Origin: Dysgonomonas sp. HGC4
Lineage (GTDB): Bacteria > Bacteroidota > Bacteroidia > Bacteroidales > Dysgonomonadaceae
DNA length: 38,037 nt
Assembly: GCF_001261715.1 (NCBI RefSeq)
Contig: NZ_CVRU01000004.1
Span: 1-38,037, forward strand
Reading direction: 5' to 3'
The translations under genes were made by a program, and so were the position numbers. Shown here in pieces: positions 18,231-26,183 of this stretch (positions within the stretch are counted from its first letter, which is position 1; every line of letters begins with the position of its first letter). A model generated the notes under the pieces. That model had not been told where the DNA came from. It did not search any database and worked only from the letters and a program-made list of their open reading frames with translations.

Positions 18231-19172
18231 ATGTTAGATAAAAATTCAATTTCTCAGCAGATCAAAGACTATGCCCTATCCATCGGATTCGATGCTTGTG
18301 GTATATGCGAAGCTGAAGAAATTGAACTTATAGAAAGCAATCATTATCAAGAGTGGATTAACAGAGGTTACCATGCCGATATGGAATATATGGCTCGCAA
18401 CATAGATAAGAGAAGCGACCCTACCCTGCTTGTTGACAATGCAAAGTCTATCATTAGCCTTGCATTGAACTACTATCCACACGAAAAGCAATCGGAAGCA
18501 GTTCCTCAATTTGCCTATTATGCATATGGTAAAGATTATCATGATGTAATGAAAGCAAAACTCCAACAACTTTTCGCCTATATACAGACGCTCATCCCAA
18601 ATATCGAAGGACGTGTATTCTGTGATACTGCACCCGTTTTGGAACGTTATTGGGCTGCTAAAGCCGGATTAGGCTTTATTGGTAAAAACACCCTGCTAAT
18701 CATTCCAAAGCGGGGCTCTTATTTCTTTCTGGGAGAAGTCATTATAGATGCTGAACTATCCTATGACAAACCACTTAGTTTATCTTGCGGAAAATGCACC
18801 CGATGCTTACAAGCCTGCCCCACAGGAGCCATAGAGCAACCCCATTTGCTGAATGCAAAAAAATGCATCTCCTACCAAACAATTGAAAATAAAGGGGAGA
18901 TAGACCCAACAATAGTGCCACTTCTGAACAATAGAATGTACGGATGCGATATTTGTCAACAGATATGCCCTTGGAATAGATATGCACGCCCTCATACAAC
19001 TGAAGAATTTATACCAAAGGAAGAATTCTTATCAATGGATCATGAAAGTATTGCTAATATGTCGGTAGAAGATTATCAACGAATATTTAAAGGTTCGGCA
19101 GTAAAAAGAGCTAAATACTCAGGGGTGATGAGAAATTACAGAGCAGTAAGCAACACTCAAGAGACAGAGTAA
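18231..19172 (+). CDS. queG: Epoxyqueuosine reductase QueG
   Basis: This cobalamin-dependent enzyme reduces epoxyqueuosine to queuosine in tRNA, the last step of that modification. The N-terminal domain carries the conserved GFDACGIC and the catalytic Asp132 in CDTAPVLER, followed by GLGFIGKNTLLI, a cobalamin-contact region. Two 4Fe-4S clusters are supplied by C186/C189/C192/C196 (CGKCTRCLQACPTGA), C212, and C239/C242/C246 (YGCDICQQICPWN). The length (313) is that of the shorter form without the extra HEAT repeats. It ends the operon and converges with the response regulator, leaving three bases between the stops. Its link to the upstream glycan genes is probably only transcriptional. Confidence 0.96.
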   Translation: MLDKNSISQQIKDYALSIGFDACGICEAEEIELIESNHYQEWINRGYHADMEYMARNIDKRSDPTLLVDNAKSIISLALNYYPHEKQSEAVPQFAYYAYGKDYHDVMKAKLQQLFAYIQTLIPNIEGRVFCDTAPVLERYWAAKAGLGFIGKNTLLIIPKRGSYFFLGEVIIDAELSYDKPLSLSCGKCTRCLQACPTGAIEQPHLLNAKKCISYQTIENKGEIDPTIVPLLNNRMYGCDICQQICPWNRYARPHTTEEFIPKEEFLSMDHESIANMSVEDYQRIFKGSAVKRAKYSGVMRNYRAVSNTQETE

Positions 19173-19175
19173 TTA

Positions 19176-19826
19176 TTAGATATAATATTCTGATACATCT
19201 ACAATCCCCGCCTTCATAGCATACTTGGTAGCTTCGTGCACATTATTAACTTCCAGCTTTCTGAATATATTTTTACGGTGAGTTATCACAGTATGAAAAC
19301 TCAAATGACGCTCGGCAGCAATCTCCTTAGTAGTATGTCCTAATGCAATTTCTTTCAGAATTTCTTTTTCGGTTTGTGTCAGATTATGATCTGAGGCAGA
19401 TTCTAAAGAACGACTCAAAGTTCTCATATGATTATCAACCCTTTTACAATAGAAACTTTCGCCGACAAGAGCCGAACCAATAGTAGCATCTATTTCGGTT
19501 AAAGGGCACGATTTAAGAACAATACTAAATGGCAAATCGTTTGCTTGTATTTGCTTGAGGAACGAATCACTCAGTTCATCAGAAAAGAGAATCCAATCAG
19601 ACTTTGGATAACGTTCACTCAGTATCTGTAAATCATTTATAGATTCGAAGTCAAAAAGAGTATAATCCAGAATAATCAATGCATCTACATTCTCCGACAA
19701 TACGTGTATCAGATCCGATTTATCGCCCACTTCAAAGACTTGAGAAATATCTTTAATCTCTCTCACCATAGATTTAATACCTAGGCGTGTTATATCTTGT
19801 GTATCTGCGATGATCAGGTTTCTCAT
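19176..19826 (-). CDS. LuxR/NarL-family response regulator (orphan)
   Basis: This is a DNA-binding transcription factor controlled by phosphorylation. The frame opens with a TTG at 19832, but the ATG at 19826 gives the more likely start. The receiver domain (about 1–120) has the acidic residue in LIIADTQD, the phospho-acceptor Asp in LIILDYTLFD (Asp54 from the ATG), a Ser switch residue and the conserved Lys in IVLKS. The C-terminal HTH is LTQTEKEILKEIALGHTTKEIAAERHLSFHTVITHRKNIFRKL, which is NarL/LuxR type. No histidine kinase lies in the window, so the input is unknown. Normal receiver acidic residues are partly reduced (only one in the first acidic pair), so phosphorylation should not be assumed. 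No terminator separates it from queG. Confidence 0.9.
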   Translation of the reverse strand: MRNLIIADTQDITRLGIKSMVREIKDISQVFEVGDKSDLIHVLSENVDALIILDYTLFDFESINDLQILSERYPKSDWILFSDELSDSFLKQIQANDLPFSIVLKSCPLTEIDATIGSALVGESFYCKRVDNHMRTLSRSLESASDHNLTQTEKEILKEIALGHTTKEIAAERHLSFHTVITHRKNIFRKLEVNNVHEATKYAMKAGIVDVSEYYI

Positions 19827-20033
19827 TATCAATAGCTAAATAGATGTTTTACAAAAATAGGAAAAGTCTCCAAATATACCCTCACCAATTTAATCTAAAG
19901 TGAAAGTGATATTTATAAAACGTCGGAACAAACTTCAATAAGACATTTAAAAACAGTGTTTTACAACACATAAGAATTCTATTTAATTAGAAACATGTAA
20001 ACCATTTGACACAATGTATTTCTAAAAATAGTT

Positions 20034-20048
20034 AAGGTTCTAAACCTT
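20034..20048 (+). repeat. Degenerate dispersed repeat palindrome, copy K
   Basis: AAGGTTCTAAACCTT keeps the outer arms AAGGTT/AACCTT of the repeat. The conserved tail is not recognisable, so this may be a decayed copy or chance. Confidence 0.4.
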
Positions 20049-20158
20049 TTGTTTAATTGTCAAAAACACTCAACGAGTATCTGTCTATTTATCAATAGAT
20101 TAAATTGATTTCTATTTTTAACAGTCTGTTAAATACATGAAAACAAACCACTTTGTAC

Positions 20159-20190
20159 TTGCTATTAACAAAATAATTATGTTATCTTTG
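20159..20190 (+). promoter_or_regulatory. Promoter of ndk
   Basis: The -7 box TATCTTTG (20183–20190) matches TAnnTTTG. A TTG (20159–20161) lies 21 bases upstream, consistent with the Bacteroidetes -33 element. The start would be near 20197, about 50 bases before the ndk ATG. Confidence 0.75.
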
Positions 20191-20246
20191 AAAAATGCGC
20201 ATCGGTATAAAGATGTGTTAATTGTTCAAATTTATCATTTTTAATT

Positions 20247-20708
20247 ATGGAAAAAACCCTTATAATACTAAAGCCTTCAGCAATTCAACGAGGATTCATA
20301 GGAGACGTTATTTCTCGATTCGAGCGCAAAGGTTTACGATTAGCAGGGATGAAAATGATACAGTTGGACGATGCCATACTAAGCGAGCATTATGCTAACT
20401 TAAAAGATAAACCGTTTTTCCAACGGGTTAAGAATTCGATGATGGTATGTCCCGTAGTTGTTCAATGCTGGGAAGGTGTGGACGCTATAAAAGTTGTAAG
20501 GAATATAACCGGAGCAACCAATGGACGCGAAGCAACAGCAGGAACCATCAGAGGAGACTTCTCAATCAGTTCTCAGGAAAATATTGTACATGCATCCGAT
20601 TCCGCAGAGTCAGCTCAAATTGAACTTTCGCGGTTTTTCAATGAGAACGAACTATTCGATTACAAACTCTGGGTCTTGCCTAATTTGTATGCGAATGATG
20701 AGATATAA
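20247..20708 (+). CDS. ndk: Nucleoside diphosphate kinase
   Basis: This enzyme transfers the gamma phosphate from ATP to other (deoxy)nucleoside diphosphates through a phospho-histidine. The start LIILKPSAIQRGFIGDVISRFE contains the conserved Lys9. RNITGATNGREATAGTIRGDF is the nucleotide-binding region, and the catalytic His115 lies in ENIVHASDS. The length of 153 residues is typical. A well-formed promoter precedes it, and the M23 peptidase gene follows after 23 bases, so they are probably co-transcribed. Nothing is missing or odd. Confidence 0.98.
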   Translation: MEKTLIILKPSAIQRGFIGDVISRFERKGLRLAGMKMIQLDDAILSEHYANLKDKPFFQRVKNSMMVCPVVVQCWEGVDAIKVVRNITGATNGREATAGTIRGDFSISSQENIVHASDSAESAQIELSRFFNENELFDYKLWVLPNLYANDEI

Positions 20709-20731
20709 TTCAGTTACAAATCAAAAAGTTA

Positions 20732-21718
20732 TTGAACGTGAATTTAAAAACGATTAAAGCGTACTCGTTAGCTACGCTCTTATTTCTACCCTTGTGTGCT
20801 TTTGCCCAAACGCCTCAAGATGACAAAAGCGAGAATCGTGTCGAGCTAAGCTACAAGCAAAGACACAGCAAACCAGCAAACGACCTGTATGCTGATGGTA
20901 TAAAAATTAAAAGAGACTTATCCCTTATCAAGGAAGCTCAAGAAGAGCGTATCATGGATATGGATGAAATCCCACAAGATGAGCTATATGGTGGAGTATG
21001 GAATAACCGTTATGTAAATGTTTATGGCTCGGTAGAAAGCGTGCCAGAAACATTTAAGGTCGACTTATCCAATTTCACAATGCCAACTATGGGTCATACC
21101 ACATCCAACTATGGACGCCGCGGTAGACGTACTCACCACGGAATTGACCTGAAGGTACAAGTAGGAGATACGATATATGCAGCATTCGACGGAAAAATCA
21201 GAGTTTGCGAATACGAAAGAAGAGGTTACGGTTATTATGTGGTAATACGCCATCCTAACGGACTCGAAACTGTTTATGGTCACTTATCTAAATTTTTAGT
21301 TTCCGACAACGATGTTGTAAAATCAGGAGATCCTATTGCTCTTGGAGGAAACACCGGAAGATCTACTGGTTCGCATCTACACTTCGAGACACGCTTCCTT
21401 GGCAGATCAATCAATCCTATTGATATTATCGATTTCGAGAATAAAGTTTGTCACCGTGACATCTATACTGTACAAACAAGTACATTAGGTACTCCGGGAC
21501 GAGCAGCTAGATCTGTAGCCAATACTTCAAGCAGATCATCAGAAAAAACCACCAACAAATATGCAACAGGTACTGTATCGTATTACCGAATCAAGAAAGG
21601 TGATACTTTGGGACATATTGCTAAAATGCATGGTGTAACTGTTCAAAAATTATGCAAGCTAAATAACATGTCGACCAAAGAAACTTTAAGACTTGGCAAA
21701 AGCCTGAGAGTATCTTAA
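20732..21718 (+). CDS. Secreted M23 metallopeptidase with LysM domain
   Basis: This is a peptidoglycan endopeptidase or NlpD-like regulator. No ATG is available: the frame starts with TTG at 20732 or GTG at 20738. Either gives a signal peptide (AYSLATLLFLPLCAFAQ). The M23 domain (about 115–245) has the zinc ligands H135xxxD139 (HHGIDL), H184 (YGHLS) and H215-L-H217 (HLHFE), so the active site is intact. A C-terminal LysM (about 282–328, YRIKKGDTLGHIAKMHGVTVQKLCKLNN) should bind glycan strands. The catalytic-first, LysM-last order is less usual than LysM-first NlpD. It follows ndk by 23 bases and is ended by the terminator at 21743. Confidence 0.93.
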   Translation: MNVNLKTIKAYSLATLLFLPLCAFAQTPQDDKSENRVELSYKQRHSKPANDLYADGIKIKRDLSLIKEAQEERIMDMDEIPQDELYGGVWNNRYVNVYGSVESVPETFKVDLSNFTMPTMGHTTSNYGRRGRRTHHGIDLKVQVGDTIYAAFDGKIRVCEYERRGYGYYVVIRHPNGLETVYGHLSKFLVSDNDVVKSGDPIALGGNTGRSTGSHLHFETRFLGRSINPIDIIDFENKVCHRDIYTVQTSTLGTPGRAARSVANTSSRSSEKTTNKYATGTVSYYRIKKGDTLGHIAKMHGVTVQKLCKLNNMSTKETLRLGKSLRVS

Positions 21719-21742
21719 AAGTCACCAAGTTATAATATATAG

Positions 21743-21780
21743 AAAAGCATAGGGGTTTACCTTATGCTTTTGTTTTTTTT
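21743..21780 (+). terminator. Intrinsic terminator after the M23 peptidase gene
   Basis: A 12-bp stem (21743–21754 with 21760–21771, one G-U pair, 5-base loop) is followed by a T-rich tract including eight T in a row. It separates the ndk–M23 unit from the next operon. Confidence 0.88.
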
Positions 21781-21782
21781 CA

Positions 21783-21790
21783 TACCTTTG
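21783..21790 (+). promoter_or_regulatory. -7 box upstream of the DUF1599/tpiA operon
   Basis: TACCTTTG matches TAnnTTTG and follows directly after the terminator. A start near 21797 gives a leader of about 110 bases that contains repeat copy C. Confidence 0.65.
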
Positions 21791-21830
21791 TATAGAGTAA
21801 TTCAAGGTAAATATCTAACTCTACATTAAT

Positions 21831-21888
21831 AGTTGTAACTAACTGTTGATTTTATATTTACAAAAGCAATAAAAAAGGTTTGAGACCT
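21831..21888 (-). repeat. Dispersed stem-loop repeat, copy C (reverse)
   Basis: The palindrome AAGGTTTGAGACCT (21875–21888) ends 19 bases before the DUF1599 ATG. Read on the minus strand it continues TTTTTTATTGCTTTTG and then an imperfect second stem (CTTTTG … CAACAG, five of six pairs). On the plus (transcribed) strand the inner palindrome mismatch becomes a T-G wobble. Confidence 0.75.
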
Positions 21889-21907
21889 GAAAAAAGAATT
21901 TCAGATA

Positions 21908-22468
21908 ATGACAGAGATGCCGAATACAGAACAACAGTTCAAACATATTATATCTATTTGCAGAAGCCTATTTGAGAAAAAACTGACTGACTATGGAGCA
22001 TCGTGGCGTATATTACGTCCTGAGTCTGTAACGGATCAGATTCTTATAAAAGCTAAAAGAATACGCAGCTTGGAAGAAAAAGGTGTAAGCAAAATAGATG
22101 AAGGCATAAATTCTGAATTCATAGGTATTGTTAATTATGGTGTTATAGGTCTCATACAGTTACACCTTCAGCATACTGATAACGTAGATTTGAACACAAA
22201 GGAAGCAATGACTCTATATGATAAGTATATAGATGAAACTACCAATCTTATGTTTGCTAAAAACCACGATTATGGCGAAGCTTGGCGCAGCATGCGTATA
22301 AGCTCGTTTACTGATTTAATATTGGTAAAACTATATAGAACCAAACAAATAGAGAATAACGAAGGGCAAACATTAGTATCGGAAGGTATTGATGCCAATT
22401 ACATGGATATGATTAATTATTCTATTTTTGGTTTGATAAAACTCGAATTTCCGACAGACAGTGAATAA
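21908..22468 (+). CDS. DUF1599 protein (nucleotide-modification-associated domain 1), duplicated
   Basis: This is a predicted nucleotide- or base-modification-associated protein; the activity is unproven. It consists of two tandem copies of the same ~65-residue unit. Residues 21–86 (KKLTDYGASWRILRPESVTD … EGINSEFIGIVNYGVIGLIQL) match 114–180 (KNHDYGEAWRSMRISSFTD … EGIDANYMDMINYSIFGLIKL). Conserved DYG, WR, TD, Lys, Asn-Tyr and GLI positions appear in both. No signal peptide or TM is seen, so it should be cytoplasmic. It is the first gene after promoter 21783 and precedes the DoxX/MauE-like gene by 17 bases (to the ATG). This neighbourhood is conserved in Bacteroides. Confidence 0.88.
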   Translation: MTEMPNTEQQFKHIISICRSLFEKKLTDYGASWRILRPESVTDQILIKAKRIRSLEEKGVSKIDEGINSEFIGIVNYGVIGLIQLHLQHTDNVDLNTKEAMTLYDKYIDETTNLMFAKNHDYGEAWRSMRISSFTDLILVKLYRTKQIENNEGQTLVSEGIDANYMDMINYSIFGLIKLEFPTDSE

Positions 22469-22485
22469 CTTTATTGAATGAGTTA

Positions 22486-23802
22486 ATGGGAAAAACAAAA
22501 AACATTATATTAAAAATAGTTGTCGAAATTTCGCGCATCTTGCTCGGGATTACATTTATTTTTTCGGGTTTTGTAAAAGCCATAGATCCACTCGGAACAA
22601 CTTATAAAATACAAGACTACCTTACATCATTTGGCTTGGTAAGTTTGCATGATTTAGCATTACCAATGTCAATTATTTTATGTGCAGGCGAGTTTTGCGT
22701 TGGTATATTTATACTCTTCGGGCTTTACAGAAAATGGACGTCTCGTCTTTTGTTCCTTGTGATGCTTTTTATGACTCCACTTACATTGTATCTGGCAATA
22801 GCCAACCCCGTACAAGATTGCGGATGTTTTGGCGACGCACTTATAATAACCAATTGGCAAACTTTCTTTAAAAATATCGTTCTATTAGCTTGTTCGATAG
22901 TTGTACTTATTTGGCATCAAAAAATAACAAACCTATTTACTGGAAAATTTTACTGGTTTGTAGGCCTTTACATTGTTGTATGTAGTATTGCGTTCTGTAT
23001 TTATAGTATCAAACATGAACCTATTATAGATTTTAGACCTTACAAAGTAGGTGCTAACATACCTCAACTCATGACCGTAGAAGAAGACAAAGCTCCTGTA
23101 TTTGAGAATATCTTCATTTACGAAAAAGATGGTGTTAAGCAAGAATTTACAGAAGACAATTATCCCTGGGAAGATTCTACATGGGTGTTTGTAGACCGAC
23201 AAAGCAAACTGATAAAAGCTGGAGAAGAACCTCTGATTCGAGATTTTTCTATTAACCGCCTATACCTTACTCAAGATAAGACTGCGATAGAAGCAGAGGA
23301 AGATATAACCTCTGAAGTTTTGAGCGACAGCAGCTATACATTTTTGATGATAGCCTATTCTTTGACTGATATGAATCAAGATTATCTAAGCTCATTTGAG
23401 GATGTTAATAATTACGCCCGCGATCATCAGTACAAGTTTTATTGCTTGACCTCATCACCTCGTGATGTTATTCTGCAACTGGAAAAAGAAAATATTACTA
23501 ACTTTGATTTCTGCTTGTCAGATGAACGAAGCTTGAAAACAATTGTACGTTCCAATCCGGGTTTAATTCTGCTAAAGAATGGTGTGATCATAAATAAATG
23601 GTCAGATAGGAAGGTTCCAACCGAGACTCAACTAAGTAAACCGATAGAACAACTTCCTTTTGGCAATATGCCCGATACTAAAAAAGAAAGTGACAGACAT
23701 CTATATATGTTTGCTTTGATATTGTTTACACCATTAGTTGTGATTAAACTATTGGATGCACTTATATATCACAGAAAGAGCGTCACAGAAACAAAAGAAT
23801 AA
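22486..23802 (+). CDS. DoxX/MauE-like membrane protein with thioredoxin-like tail (BT_3928 family)
   Basis: The N-terminal half (to about residue 170) has four or five TM helices with the DoxX/MauE pattern SGFVKAIDPLGTTYKIQDYL and a QDCGCFGDALI motif, typical of MauE-like membrane redox proteins. The second half is a soluble, probably periplasmic domain with a thioredoxin-like layout (SYTFLMIAYSLTDMN … KFYCLTSSP … NPGLILLKNGVIINKW), but it lacks the CXXC pair. It ends with one more TM segment. I place the start at ATG 22486 rather than TTG 22474. It lies in one operon with DUF1599 and probably tpiA. The function is unknown; a role in disulfide or redox transfer is inferred from the MauE-like half. 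Confidence 0.85.
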   Translation: MGKTKNIILKIVVEISRILLGITFIFSGFVKAIDPLGTTYKIQDYLTSFGLVSLHDLALPMSIILCAGEFCVGIFILFGLYRKWTSRLLFLVMLFMTPLTLYLAIANPVQDCGCFGDALIITNWQTFFKNIVLLACSIVVLIWHQKITNLFTGKFYWFVGLYIVVCSIAFCIYSIKHEPIIDFRPYKVGANIPQLMTVEEDKAPVFENIFIYEKDGVKQEFTEDNYPWEDSTWVFVDRQSKLIKAGEEPLIRDFSINRLYLTQDKTAIEAEEDITSEVLSDSSYTFLMIAYSLTDMNQDYLSSFEDVNNYARDHQYKFYCLTSSPRDVILQLEKENITNFDFCLSDERSLKTIVRSNPGLILLKNGVIINKWSDRKVPTETQLSKPIEQLPFGNMPDTKKESDRHLYMFALILFTPLVVIKLLDALIYHRKSVTETKE

Positions 23803-23810
23803 TTAGATAA

Positions 23811-23889
23811 CAGTAAATACTGCTTATCACAAAATAAAATGCTTTGGTTTACACACTTGCCAAAGTAACGAAACAAGGTTTGAAACCTT
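23811..23889 (-). repeat. Dispersed stem-loop repeat, copy D (reverse)
   Basis: The palindrome AAGGTTTGAAACCTT (23875–23889) is perfect, with both arms changed relative to AAGGTCT/AGACCTT. The second stem CTTTGG … CCAAAG is a perfect 6 bp (plus-strand 23841–23865). A small CAGTA-aa-TACTG hairpin (23811–23822) sits where the third stem is expected. It ends 39 bases before the tpiA ATG. Confidence 0.82.
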
Positions 23890-23928
23890 AGAATAGTAAT
23901 TTTTTAAACTAAATAATATCATTTCATT

Positions 23929-24684
23929 ATGAGAAAGAACATTGTTGCAGGAAACTGGAAAATGAACAAAACTCTTCAAGAAGGTTTGGCTATTGTTGAT
24001 GCTCTTAAAACAGCATTAGCGGGTAAAACAATCAATTGTGATGTAATACTTGGTACTCCATTTATCCATTTAGCAAGCGCTTCTGCTGCTATTGGCGATC
24101 AAAAAATCGGAGTGGCTGCGCAAAATTGTGCAGACAAAGCTTCGGGTGCATATACTGGCGAAATCTCTGCTGCTATGGTAGCTTCTACCGGTGCAAAATA
24201 TGTAATATTAGGTCACTCTGAACGTCGTGCTTATTATGGCGAAACTGATGCTATCCTAAAAGAAAAAGTACTTTTAGCTCTTGCTAACGGACTTACTCCT
24301 ATTTTCTGTATCGGAGAAGTATTGGAAGAAAGAGAAGCTAACAAACAAGAAGCTGTAGTAAAAGCTCAAATCGAGAATGCTCTTTTCGATCTTTCTGCTG
24401 CTGATTTCTCTAAACTTGTATTAGCTTACGAACCTGTATGGGCTATCGGAACAGGTAAAACTGCAACTTCGGCTCAAGCTCAAGAAATCCACGCATTCAT
24501 CCGTAAAACTCTTACTGATAAATATGGTAAAGAAGTTGCTGACAATACATCTATCCTTTACGGAGGAAGCTGTAATGCATCAAACGCAAAAGAACTTTTC
24601 TCAAATCCTGATGTAGACGGAGGTCTTATCGGTGGTGCTTCTCTTGAAGTAGACAAATTTATGCCAATTATCGAAGCTTTTTGA
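23929..24684 (+). CDS. tpiA: Triosephosphate isomerase
   Basis: This glycolytic enzyme interconverts dihydroxyacetone phosphate and glyceraldehyde-3-phosphate. The catalytic residues are all present: Asn9 and Lys11 (GNWKMN), His96 (LGHSERR), and Glu168 ([10 protein letters not shown], followed by the flexible loop 6). The phosphate-binding [10 protein letters not shown] and [10 protein letters not shown] segments are at the C-terminus. The length is 251 residues. It is preceded by repeat copy D and followed by a strong terminator at 24713. Its codon use looks more biased than its neighbours, as expected for a highly expressed gene. Confidence 0.99.
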   Translation: MRKNIVAGNWKMNKTLQEGLAIVDALKTALAGKTINCDVILGTPFIHLASASAAIGDQKIGVAAQNCADKASGAYTGEISAAMVASTGAKYVILGHSERRAYYGETDAILKEKVLLALANGLTPIFCIGEVLEEREANKQEAVVKAQIENALFDLSAADFSKLVLAYEPVWAIGTGKTATSAQAQEIHAFIRKTLTDKYGKEVADNTSILYGGSCNASNAKELFSNPDVDGGLIGGASLEVDKFMPIIEAF

Positions 24685-24712
24685 TTTTGGTTTTAATTCT
24701 TAGATAAATATC

Positions 24713-24747
24713 ACACGGGGAGATGTTTTAATCTCCTCCGTGTTTTT
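24713..24747 (+). terminator. Intrinsic terminator of tpiA
   Basis: A stem of 6+6 bp (ACACGG/CCGTGT and GGAGAT/ATCTCC, with one bulged T) and a 6-base loop is followed by five T. Confidence 0.88.
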
Positions 24748-24779
24748 CAGTTATAAGTAATTTGTCATTAGCGGACTTT

Positions 24780-24850
24780 AAGGTCTCAGACCTTTTTATT
24801 GCTTTGGAAAGAATAAAACCAAAGATTGTTATATTTACAAAATATAACAA
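24780..24850 (+). repeat. Dispersed stem-loop repeat, copy E (best-formed)
   Basis: Three stem-loops follow each other. The palindrome AAGGTCT-C-AGACCTT is at 24780–24794. A perfect 6-bp stem CTTTGG/CCAAAG spans 24802–24824. A perfect 10-bp AT-rich stem pairs 24826–24835 with 24841–24850. The 71-bp unit lies 33 bases after the tpiA terminator and about 100 bases before the SPOR gene. Confidence 0.88.
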
Positions 24851-24949
24851 TAAACACGTTTATCGACTGAGCTAAAATCTCTGAACCAAACTATCTTATG
24901 GATTGTTAAACAATACATAGTTCGGCAATTATTTATATTACAACACATT

Positions 24950-25480
24950 ATGAGAAAATCATTTTACATATTCCTTTGCCTTTTTTCTATCTGTGCTTAC
25001 ACAAACGCACAGAGCAGATCTATCATTGATGATCTGAATACTCCAAAGGCAGGACAAGGAAAAATTGTTATATATCAGGACGAAGGTCTCAAAAATCTTA
25101 TTGGAGCAAATATGATAAGCAGTGTAGCATCAAGTGCAAATACTGTTACCAACCAACTATCCACCTCTTCGGATGGTGCTAGTACTGATGCTCCTAAAAA
25201 CTTTATAAGAGCTAAGGGATACCGAATTCAAGTATATTCAGGCAACGACCAAAAGGTTGCTAAAAACGAAGCTAACTACAGAAAAGGAGCTATACAATCG
25301 TCATTTCCTAACATGGAAGTAAGTGTATCTTACAATTCTCCTGTATGGCGTGTAAGAGCTGGAAATTTCAAAACACAAGAGCAAGCTAGTCAAGCTTTAA
25401 GTGAGATGAAAGCTAAATTTCCGGGATTTGGGAGAGAAATGCGCATCGTAGATGATGTAATTAAAATTCCTGTGGAATAA
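24950..25480 (+). CDS. SPOR-domain envelope protein
   Basis: This is probably a periplasmic or outer-membrane-associated peptidoglycan-binding protein; SPOR domains bind denuded glycan strands at division sites. A signal peptide covers residues 1–21 (FYIFLCLFSICAYTNAQ). A Ser/Thr-rich linker (about 55–85) leads to the SPOR domain (about 91–170), which begins KGYRIQVYSGNDQ and contains the two-repeat βαβ pattern ending YNSPVWRVRAGNFKTQEQASQALSEMK. It follows repeat copy E and precedes folE by 41 bases. SPOR–folE synteny is known in Bacteroides. Confidence 0.9.
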   Translation: MRKSFYIFLCLFSICAYTNAQSRSIIDDLNTPKAGQGKIVIYQDEGLKNLIGANMISSVASSANTVTNQLSTSSDGASTDAPKNFIRAKGYRIQVYSGNDQKVAKNEANYRKGAIQSSFPNMEVSVSYNSPVWRVRAGNFKTQEQASQALSEMKAKFPGFGREMRIVDDVIKIPVE

Positions 25481-25521
25481 AAACGACAGGATAATTTAGA
25501 TTATACTTAATTATAAAAGAA

Positions 25522-26097
25522 ATGTCTTCAATAAATAACGAAGAAAACAACATATCGCTGTTGGCTACTCACTACAAATCGGTTATCGACTTATTAGGTG
25601 AAGATGCTAGCAGAGAGGGTCTACTTGATACTCCAGAAAGAGTAGCTAAAGCTATGACATTCCTAACTAAAGGTTATAACGAAAATCCGGAAGAGATTCT
25701 TAGAAAGGCGCTCTTTAAGGAAGATTATAGCCAAATGGTTATTGTAAAGGATATCGATTTTTATTCATTGTGTGAGCATCATATGCTACCTTTCTGGGGT
25801 AAAGCACATGTTGCCTATATTCCTAACGGATACATTACAGGTTTGAGTAAAATACCTCGTGTAGTAGAAGTCTTTGCAAGACGTTTACAAGTACAAGAGA
25901 GATTAACTACTCAGATTAAAGATTGTATTCAGAAGACTCTTAATCCAATGGGGGTAATGGTGGTTATAGAAGCACAACACATGTGTATGCAAATGCGTGG
26001 TGTTCAAAAACAAAATTCAACAACTACCACTTCAGACTTTACAGGTGTTTTTAATACAGCAAAAACACGTGAAGAATTTATCAACTTGATTAGATAA
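25522..26097 (+). CDS. folE: GTP cyclohydrolase I
   Basis: This enzyme converts GTP to dihydroneopterin triphosphate, the first step of folate synthesis. The zinc ligands are C84 and H87 ([12 protein letters not shown]) and C155 ([10 protein letters not shown]). The nearby [28 protein letters not shown] is the typical type IA signature. N-terminal [20 protein letters not shown] matches the GTP-cyclohydrolase fold. The length of 191 residues is normal. The stop codon's last base is the first base of a degraded repeat copy (F). Confidence 0.98.
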   Translation: MSSINNEENNISLLATHYKSVIDLLGEDASREGLLDTPERVAKAMTFLTKGYNENPEEILRKALFKEDYSQMVIVKDIDFYSLCEHHMLPFWGKAHVAYIPNGYITGLSKIPRVVEVFARRLQVQERLTTQIKDCIQKTLNPMGVMVVIEAQHMCMQMRGVQKQNSTTTTSDFTGVFNTAKTREEFINLIR

Positions 26098-26155
26098 AGT
26101 CTAAGACCTTATCTAAAAACTCTGGAAGTGTAAAATTTAGAATTAGTTATAGATT
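26097..26155 (+). repeat. Dispersed stem-loop repeat, copy F (degraded)
   Basis: AAGTCTAAGACCTT (26097–26110) has lost one G of the left arm. It continues with a tail similar to copy E (CTCTGGAAGTGTAAAATTTAGA), in which a 5-bp stem including G-U pairs can still form. It begins at the last base of the folE stop codon. Confidence 0.6.
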
Positions 26156-26183
26156 TCAATCGTTTCATTAAGCACTTACTTTT

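Larger units (their letters stand above)
19827..20246. other. Intergenic region upstream of ndk
   Basis: About 420 bases without a gene. It holds a degenerate repeat palindrome (20034–20048) and the ndk promoter (20159–20190). The left part would carry the response-regulator promoter, but no TAnnTTTG is clear on the minus strand. No structured RNA is recognised. Confidence 0.55.

Noticed and set aside
24780-24794. Reading the repeat palindrome simply as an intrinsic terminator
   Set aside because: In one orientation the palindrome is followed by a T run, but tpiA already has a strong terminator at 24713, several copies are in the opposite orientation inside leaders, and a one-base loop is not a usual terminator hairpin.
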